Shown here piece by piece: positions 5,569 to 6,624 of a DNA stretch of 6,624 bases. Under the pieces are notes generated by a model. It did no database searches, had not been told where the DNA came from, and saw nothing but the letters and a program-made list of their open reading frames with translations. The stretch spans positions 1-6,624 of the forward strand of contig UQVC01000063.1 of NCBI GenBank assembly GCA_900544395.1, in the 5' to 3' direction. Positions within the stretch are counted from its first letter, which is position 1. Every line of letters begins with the position of its first letter. The position numbers and the translations under genes were made by a program. The stretch is from an uncultured Ruminococcus sp. Its GTDB lineage: Bacteria; Bacillota; Clostridia; Lachnospirales; Lachnospiraceae.

Positions 5569-6133
5569 ATAATCCGAATAAATGCTCAATCAGAATTTTC
5601 AGACCAATGAGAATCAGGATGATACCACCGGTGATCTCTGCGTATTTCCCAAGTTTACCGCCGGTTTTATTTCCCAGGAAAACAGCGATGAAGCTGATAA
5701 GGAATGTGGTGATCCCGATCAGACAGACGGCAGAAAGAATATCTACTTTTAGAAATGCAAAGCTGATCCCCACGGCTAATGCGTCAATACTGGTGGCAAC
5801 CGCAAGCAGAAAAATATCTTTTGCCGGAATGGACTCAATGGAAGTATCGCATTCGCTTTCTGCTTCTTTGGATTCCCGGATCATATTGATTCCAATAAAA
5901 CCAAGCAGGAAAAATGCAATCCAGTGATCTACAGCTGTGATAAAGGACTCAAAATAGGTTCCTACCCACCAGCCGATCAGCGGCATCATTGCCTGGAAAA
6001 ATCCAAAGGCGAGCCCCAGTTTCAAGGCATAAGTTTTGACTTGTTTTTTCAGACAGATTCCTTTTGCAAAGGATACGGCACATGCATCCATGGAAAGGCC
6101 GATTCCGATCAGAAATACAGAAAATAAGCTCAT
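5567..6133 (-). CDS. mntP: Manganese efflux pump MntP
   Basis: The 188-aa inner-membrane protein exports Mn2+ and protects against manganese excess. It has the duplicated family signature: LSMDACAVS (residues 13-21) in helix 1 and TSIDALAVG (114-122) in helix 4, with Asp16 and Asp117 as likely metal-path residues. Six membrane helices are visible at about 3-23, 37-58, 68-86, 106-127, 133-154 and 166-187, in two three-helix repeats joined by a charged loop (87-104, KEAESECDTSIE). The length matches the usual 180-190 aa. AAGGAGGAG (plus 6140-6148) sits five to six bases before the start codon. It is transcribed alone, convergent to feoAB, and is controlled by the manganese riboswitch in its leader. 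Confidence 0.96.
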   Translation of the reverse strand: MSLFSVFLIGIGLSMDACAVSFAKGICLKKQVKTYALKLGLAFGFFQAMMPLIGWWVGTYFESFITAVDHWIAFFLLGFIGINMIRESKEAESECDTSIESIPAKDIFLLAVATSIDALAVGISFAFLKVDILSAVCLIGITTFLISFIAVFLGNKTGGKLGKYAEITGGIILILIGLKILIEHLFGL

Positions 6134-6150
6134 TTTTTCTCCTCCTTCAT

Positions 6151-6198
6151 AAAAAACGAGACTTATCCACGCAAAAATATCACGTGAATAAGTCTCGT
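6151..6198 (-). terminator. Riboswitch-controlled terminator just before mntP
   Basis: On the minus strand, arm 6198-6183 pairs with 6171-6156 over 16 bp with one U-G wobble and an 11-base loop, followed by six U (plus A-run 6151-6156). It lies directly before the mntP RBS. Its 5' arm contains CTTATT (plus 6187-6192), which is also needed for riboswitch helix P1, so terminator and ligand-bound aptamer exclude each other. Confidence 0.9.
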
Positions 6199-6276
6199 TA
6201 TTGAACGCTGTACCAGATGGAAAACCATCAATATGTTGACACAGCGACTCTGTACAGAGCTAACTACTCCCTTATT
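6187..6276 (-). promoter_or_regulatory. yybP-ykoY manganese riboswitch aptamer
   Basis: Read on the minus strand, the leader shows the conserved loop sequence GGGAGTAG (plus 6264-6271) straight after P1 strand AATAAG (6271-6276). A short hairpin CTCTGTACAGAG (6248-6259) comes next. Helix CGCTGT/ACAGCG (6241-6246 with 6206-6211) then encloses GTCAACA..., hairpin GATGG-TTTT-CCATC (6216-6229) and CTGGT. P1 closes with CTTATT (6187-6192). This order matches the yybP-ykoY class known to bind Mn2+ and often found before mntP. Manganese binding should stabilise P1, break the terminator and turn mntP on. Confidence 0.88.
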
Positions 6277-6287
6277 GCAGTTTTATT

Positions 6288-6317
6288 ATCATAACAGAGA
6301 GGGGGAGTGATTGTCAA
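6288..6317 (-). promoter_or_regulatory. Sigma-A promoter of mntP
   Basis: On the minus strand, a consensus TTGACA (plus 6312-6317) and TATGAT (plus 6288-6293) are separated by 18 bases. Transcription would start near 6281, a few bases before P1 of the riboswitch, giving a leader of about 150 bases. Position and quality both fit the riboswitch model. Confidence 0.8.
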
Positions 6318-6399
6318 GAAAGAAAAAAATATAAAAAATTAGCACTCACCTCTTGATAATGGAAGTCGATTTTTGTCCTGTCTTGTGTATCTCAGAAAT

Positions 6400-6443
6400 G
6401 CCTGTTTTACAGGCTTTCGGAGTGATCAGACATTTTGTCTGGT
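6400..6443. repeat. Twin small hairpins upstream of the TnpV-like gene
   Basis: GCCTGT-TTT-ACAGGC (6400-6414) and CAGACA-TTT-TGTCTG (6427-6441, extendable to 6425-6443) are two perfect 6-bp stems with identical TTT loops, 12 bases apart. Neither has a T-run, so they are not terminators. Nothing else between 6318 and 6500 looks coding on either strand. Confidence 0.5.
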
Positions 6444-6473
6444 ATCGTAGAATAGCGTCAAATGAATTGCAAA

Positions 6474-6493
6474 TGGTGTAAATTTGGTGTAAA
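6474..6493. repeat. Short direct repeat, two copies of TGGTGTAAA
   Basis: TGGTGTAAA occurs at 6474-6482 and again at 6485-6493, separated by two bases (11-base period, one helical turn). The position, 30-50 bases before the TnpV-like start codon, would suit a protein binding site near a promoter. A weak -35 (TTGCAA, 6467-6472) overlaps its left edge. Function is unknown. Confidence 0.35.
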
Positions 6494-6524
6494 AAATCAA
6501 AGAAAAAAGGAGAGTGCTAATAAA

Positions 6525-6624
6525 ATGAAACTGACTTATACAAATGTGAATGGATATCTGATTCCCAATCTCACCTATAAATCCGGTGAGCAGATGGAAC
6601 AACTTGGCAAATATGGATTTTTAC
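6525..6624 (+). CDS. TnpV-like transposon protein, 5' end only
   Basis: The frame from ATG 6525 runs off the window after 33 codons. The product starts MKLTYTNVNGYLIPNL and later has LGKYG. The pattern LTY...GDYLIPNL...IGKYG is typical of TnpV, a small protein encoded by clostridial mobilisable transposons of the Tn4451/Tn4453 type and by related integrative elements, where its role is not established. AAAGGAGAG (about 6506-6513) supports this start. The frame is open back to about 6459, with an in-frame ATG at 6462 that lacks an RBS and family similarity. Presence of this gene suggests that mobile DNA starts at or just before this point. The call rests on a short fragment. Confidence 0.6.
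   Translation, partial: MKLTYTNVNGYLIPNLTYKSGEQMEQLGKYGFL

Larger units (their letters stand above)
6338..6521. repeat. Split CIRCE-like inverted repeat flanking 164 bp
   Basis: ATTAGCACTC (6338-6347) and its perfect reverse complement GAGTGCTAAT (6512-6521) face each other. Allowing two mismatches, the match extends inward to 15 of 17 bases (CCTCTT against AAAAGG side). The 9-bp core TTAGCACTC/GAGTGCTAA equals the two halves of CIRCE, the HrcA heat-shock operator, but the spacing is 164 instead of 9 bases. The right half sits between the RBS and ATG of the TnpV-like gene. It may be a small element's terminal repeats, a CIRCE split by insertion, or chance. Confidence 0.4.

Noticed and set aside
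5412..5927. Plus-strand ORF of 171 codons overlapping the feoAB end and mntP
   Set aside because: It crosses the bidirectional terminator and runs antisense to mntP. It has no RBS and no family likeness.
6176..6191. Second parS-like site around CACGTG in the mntP leader
   Set aside because: Only the TCACGTGA core matches; the outer bases differ (about 11 of 16). The CACG belongs to the terminator stem end, so the likeness is probably coincidental.
1..6624. CRISPR array, toxin-antitoxin pair, retron, phage defence or biosynthetic cluster
   Set aside because: No regularly spaced repeats, reverse transcriptase, nuclease-effector pairs or assembly-line domains are visible on either strand.

Overview
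The window looks like chromosomal DNA of an anaerobic, low-to-moderate GC Firmicute, most likely a Lachnospiraceae/Clostridia relative. This rests on strong AAGGAGG-type ribosome binding sites, tightly packed operons, U-tract terminators, a short clostridial-type deformylase homologue, a FeoA-FeoB fusion and a TnpV-like protein. No species is assigned.

Left edge (1-550): no intact gene. There is a truncated IS3-family orfA start on the minus strand, then AT-rich DNA. At 344-384 lies the 3' half of a tRNA-Arg(CCU), from the anticodon loop to the discriminator base, still followed by a 12-bp hairpin terminator. A 3' tRNA half that keeps its terminator is what remains at the far end of an element integrated into a tRNA gene. 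DNA left of about 344 is therefore probably the end of such an element, and DNA to the right is the original chromosome.

Operon 1 (551-3032, plus): six closely packed genes from one likely promoter. They encode a short peptide-deformylase-like protein, a class I SAM methyltransferase, a 90-aa helical protein, an 82-aa small membrane protein, a two-domain protein ending in DUF1653, and a YaiI/YqxD-family PIN-like protein. One base after the last stop codon sits a perfect 16-bp match to the ParB/Spo0J site parS, followed by a strong terminator. The parS site suggests that this locus is chromosomal and on the origin-proximal side of the genome.

Metal region (3107-6317): a plus-strand gene fuses FeoA to FeoB, the GTP-dependent ferrous iron importer. 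Its promoter region carries a GTTAG-N6-CTAAC dyad resembling DtxR-type metalloregulator boxes. It converges on minus-strand mntP, the manganese efflux pump, across a shared hairpin terminator. The mntP leader contains a yybP-ykoY manganese riboswitch whose P1 helix is mutually exclusive with the terminator just before the mntP RBS. Together these provide iron import and riboswitch-controlled manganese export.

Right edge (6318-6624): an intergenic stretch with twin small hairpins and a split, CIRCE-like inverted repeat leads into the 5' end of a TnpV-like gene cut by the window end. A conserved core segment is thus flanked on both sides by traces of mobile DNA. I see no new defence or biosynthetic system; the most notable items are the parS site, the tRNA-Arg attachment remnant, the manganese riboswitch and the deformylase homologue lacking the usual glutamine.
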